Below, one piece after another: positions 60,150-64,000 of a DNA stretch of 64,000 bases. Positions within the stretch are counted from its first letter, which is position 1. Each line of letters begins with the position of its first letter. This DNA is from Capitulum mitella (taxonomy: Eukaryota; Arthropoda; Thecostraca; Pollicipedomorpha; Pollicipedidae): assembly GCA_030062745.1 (NCBI GenBank), contig CP099848.1:18835081-18899080 (forward strand), read 5' to 3'. The translations under genes and the position numbers were made by a program. Under the pieces are notes generated by a model. That model ran no database searches, was not told where the DNA came from, and saw nothing but the letters and a program-made list of their open reading frames with translations.

Positions 60150-61353
60150 TCGGCCACCAGGCGGCCCCGCTTAGCCTCCAGCGGGGGGAGGCATGGTTCC
60201 TTTGTCCCCCTTGGCTACGCCACTGTAATGGACGGAACCATCTTGCCAGAGTGCCCAGAGGATTAACAACCAGTTCCACGCCTAACACCGTTACTCATGG
60301 TATACAAAAAAGAATGAATCTCAACATACATCGAGCTGAATGACGCTAAAATCACATACAGGTGGCGTATAATAAATATGACATAATTGCCCCATTTTCC
60401 CCAATGTTGCCCTTCCCCCAAGTTAATTTTTCTGATGCACACTTTGCCAATTTATGTATTTCTTGCAGCAGGGTTGATGATATTTGACCATTTATGACTA
60501 TTTGCACTGGTTTCAAAACCAGATTCAAATATTCACTACAAAAAAAGAACAACAGAGCTAATGACCAAATGACAGACAAGAACGAAACAAAAAGGAATGA
60601 CCTCACTGTTGAGCTACGTAATTGTGGTGCCAGGGAAGAGAACAAAAACATTAACAGTGCAACCATCCATATCATTCCAAACAACAGTTTAAAGTAGGTA
60701 AGGAAAAAAAGAGCTTACAATCTACCACGCAGCGACGGCGAAAAAGGGGGGGGGGCGAGGTGGCAGGAGGGGCGGTCGCCCCCCCCCAGCTTGACGGCTG
60801 GGGGCAAAACTATGTTTTTGACCCCCCTCCAGAAATTTCGGTCACTGCACCAAGCAAAATCGTAAAAAATCAACCTTACGCTATTTATTAAAAAAAAAAA
60901 AAAAAAACATTGTGGAAGCATTGGCGACAGACAAGTTGTCGCCCTGGCGCCCAGAGACAGAAACAGTTTTCGTGAAATTTAGTAGACATCCAAAGTTTTT
61001 TTCAGATATGGTAGTCATTACATTTGGTGGCACTCGGCGCCCATTACAAGACGCGACGATTCTGGCGATGATTTCAGGAGTAATCAGCACCAGTGTACGC
61101 GGCAGCCTTTTGTACCAAACGTGACGTCGATAGGGAAAAATATAACCGTTTTTGTAGACATTGATACATGTGTGTAGGTACAAGGGGAAAGGCGGTGGGC
61201 GGGCCATGTCCTCCACTTTTTGGAAATTCAGCATTAGCCCGATGTGGAAAATTATATCATATTTATTATATGTTAGCCTTATGTGGCATTTTTGAAACGT
61301 TAGGGGGTTGTTGATGCTGTCAGGGGCCCCCAGGAAGGTCAGGTGGTTTCTGA
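60150..61353. other. Centre of the large inverted repeat
   Basis: Contains TE-like debris (CCCTTGGCTACGCCACTG at 60208, G-run and poly-A tracts at 60748 and 60888). No gene recognised. Confidence 0.5.
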
Positions 61354-62430
61354 GACGGCAAGATGGGCGTGTACACCACAGATGACCCTGTGATGAGATG
61401 AGATGAGATGAGATAAGATGGCCAAAAAGGTCGTACGGCCCCTGCAAGACAACGACGATAAGGGAGCCTGTGAGACGTTATTTGGGTTTTATGGGGGCGC
61501 CGGAGGGCCAGAGGGTTCCCGAGTGTAATAAGCGGGCCCTTGGCACGGGCAAGGTCCCCCTGAGACTGCCAGTGAGGCCCACGAAGCGCCAACAAAACGG
61601 CTAGAGTTGTTACAGCTAGAGGGGCCCTAAAAGACTGCCAGATATACCTCATGTAACAGTGTAAGACCTCTGATACAATCATGGGGATCACCGGAGACGT
61701 TCAGAGGGTCTACGACACTGCACAGGGACCCTGAAATTGCCAAAAGGTCTTTTGTAACTGCCAGAGGGCCCTTGAGATGGCAAAAATGTTTCCCAGAAAC
61801 GATAAGGGAGATACCCAGGACCGCAGGGGGTGCACTGAAACTCCTAGGGAGAGACCTTTGAGGCTGCTAACCAGAAGTCTTTAGCAATAAGGTCCCCTGA
61901 GACGACCAGAGGGGCCCCTGAAACTACTAGAACTTAAACGTCCAGACTGCTCCTGAAACGACCAAAGGACTTTGACGATTGCGAAGAGGCGCCCCTGTCA
62001 CGGCAGAGAGAGACTTATAGAGAGCCCTTTTTAGTGCCTGAGAGGCTCCTTAGACGGCAAAAACGTCCCAGGGACGACAGAAGGAAACCTGAAATGGCTT
62101 AAGCGTCCCTGAAACTTCCAGATGGGTCCCTGAGACTGTCCGAGGTGTCCTTGAAACTCAAAGGAGGGCCTGAGACGTCCCGCGGGACACGTGAAACTAT
62201 GAAAGGAACCTGAGACCACTAGAGAATCCTGGCACGGCAGACGGCCCGAGACCACCAGAAGTACCCCTGTAACTGCAAGAGGGAACCTAAACTAAGCTGA
62301 CGTAAACTAAACTAAATTAAACTAAACTAAACTAAACTTAACTAAACTAACCTAATCTAAAAAAAATCCAGAAGCCACGGGAGGGGGGGGGACTGATGGG
62401 CTTCTGGACCAGATGCAGATACGACATTTC
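61354..62430 (-). repeat. Right arm of the ~1-kb inverted repeat
   Basis: Reverse-complement counterpart of 57870-58860, diverged by substitutions and small indels. It carries an extra ATGAG pentanucleotide microsatellite (61395-61420) absent from the left arm, and a CTAAA-rich stretch (62290-62360) equivalent to the TTTAG stretch. Confidence 0.88.
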
Positions 62431-64000
62431 AAATAAAGGGAGGGACGAAACCGCCTAAAATCTCGCCGTTTTTGTCATATTCCGTCAACTTTGTTCGGAA
62501 ACAAAATGCGGAATTTTCTCAAAAAAAGATGACGATTAGATTAGAAGAAAAGATGACGCGTTTGAATTTTTTCGGTCATTTTATACAGTAAAAAGATAAA
62601 ATTACATAATTTTCCATACCTGAGGGGCAAAAATGGGGGTCACGCGCTGACCATCCGCCTCCCCGTTCCCCCTTGGCAAAATCCTGAATCCGCCCTTGGC
62701 GAGGGCTCTCATTGCTTACGATTATCTCCTTGATCCGATTTGGCACCCCCTGGACGGAATCCTGGCTATGTCCATTATGTCAGAGGTTTGGTGTTGGCAT
62801 TTTTACATTATGTGTGTGTGGGGGACAGGCAAAGCTGCTTTGGCAAGTGCTTGAGATAATGATTTTGTTCTCGTGTGATAGTCTGTAATAGCTTTGTTAC
62901 TGAGCGTCGAGTTATAATTTAATGTTGTGGGAGGAAACTGTCTTTCAGCCGTTTGGAAATGTACTTTATAATAATGCTGAATTCGTGATGTAAACGCAAA
63001 CCATATAAGAAGCAGAAGTTTCCATCATTCGCCATTGTGTAAATGGATGCCCAAGGACAAAGACCTGAAAAATGGTAATGGGTACAGACCTGAATAGAAA
63101 AATCCACGCATTTTAGAGAACACAAGTGTACACTAACGCAAAAACCTGGGAAAATTGTTTATTTAACGAGAAACCGGGCCATAGCAAAAAGAACGAGATT
63201 CAGTTATTTTTTTTCGGGAGGGGGAAGAAGGTAACCCAAATGAGGTCGGCTGTTGATGCGATAGAGCTTGCCCCCCCAGCCGAAAATGCAATCCGCCTTC
63301 CCTGCTTGGCAGTCACACATTTCGTCTTGAACCTGGCTCTACCATCTGCAATCAGTTTACATTGCAAATGATGTCAAGCACGGGTAATACCTCGAGCCAA
63401 GGGTGTAGTTTGCCATTTATTTTGGAAGTGGAGGCTTGAGCCCCCAACTTTGGTCCAAGCCCCTTCCCAACTTTAGAAAGAAAGTGGGTCAAGTCTGGGA
63501 CCAATTGTGTCTGTTTTGTGGGTAGGATTAGCCATTTCCCTTGCTCAGCCCTCCCCCCAACATATTTTGCAAAACTACGTCCCGCCAAGAACAAAGAAAT
63601 TAGAAGGAATCAGAGTTTGTTCAAACAAGTACCAGTGAGACCATGGGTGTAGACCTGGAACAAATTTTGGTGTGGAAAACTTCATTCATCAGGGCCCAAA
63701 ATTGGCATAACGTATCTACAGTACATTATTTTGTAGAGCAAGGAAATACTTGAAAGGATCAAAATTCTGGGATGGGGTACCATAATAATTTCTTTTGGTA
63801 TGGGAAGCTCCACACCAAAGGTATACAAAGTTACCCTTGGTTGAGACTGCCGGTAACCTTTCGTAACCCAAGATGATCACATGAACATGTGAGAATTCTG
63901 TGATCTTGTTTTGTCTCGGGCGCACCATTGTTGTACCACGCACTGATCATGTCCAGCCCGCTAATTGGTTGCTTTTGCTCTTGCTACCGCCCCTTAGTGT
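62431..64000. other. Right end without recognised genes
   Basis: AT-rich with C-runs; short frames only. Nothing further supported. Confidence 0.5.

Noticed and set aside
60881-61447. 188-codon minus-strand frame
   Set aside because: Ends in poly-Phe from a poly-A tract and crosses repeat sequence; no motif.

Overview
The window is nuclear DNA from an animal, most probably an arthropod and perhaps a crustacean (inference). Three genes are recognisable. All have GC-saturated exons, most with canonical GT/AG introns, set in AT-richer DNA full of minisatellites and small non-autonomous transposons. No bacterial, organellar, tRNA or rRNA gene and no CRISPR array was seen.

Layout. 1-4.1 kb: a ~217-bp repeat array broken by a piggyBac-like element. 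4.18-8.92 kb (+): six exons of an F-box/LRR (FBXL-type) protein; the exon with the F-box start is not visible. 8.9-11.1 kb: intergenic DNA between convergent genes. 11.15-12.42 kb (-): an intronless LRRC34-like gene. 14.0-43.4 kb (-): a large gene for the arthropod homologue of SRCIN1/p140Cap and KIAA1217/sickle tail (AIP3-domain, coiled-coil, proline-rich). Sixteen or seventeen coding exons were assembled; exon phases agree at every junction, with one frame discontinuity in the last exon. 43.5-64 kb: no convincing gene, but CpG-rich islands, minisatellites, four copies of a ~250-bp element, a third piggyBac-like copy and a ~1-kb-armed inverted repeat.

How the genes act: FBXL proteins usually supply substrate recognition to SCF ubiquitin ligases; the SRCIN1/SKT family acts in actin, Src and adhesion signalling; LRRC34 is an RNase-inhibitor-type LRR protein. 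Nothing suggests that they form one pathway; they are neighbours.

Most unusual observation: several minisatellites sit exactly on splice junctions and copy the splice signal. FBXL exon 2 ends in a 29-bp tandem array that repeats its own 5' splice site about 12 times. SRCIN1-like exon 2 ends in a separate array repeating CAG^GTGAGG about six times. FBXL exon 5 has a 63-bp in-frame duplication of its donor. Two further SRCIN1-like exons have repeats hard against their acceptors.
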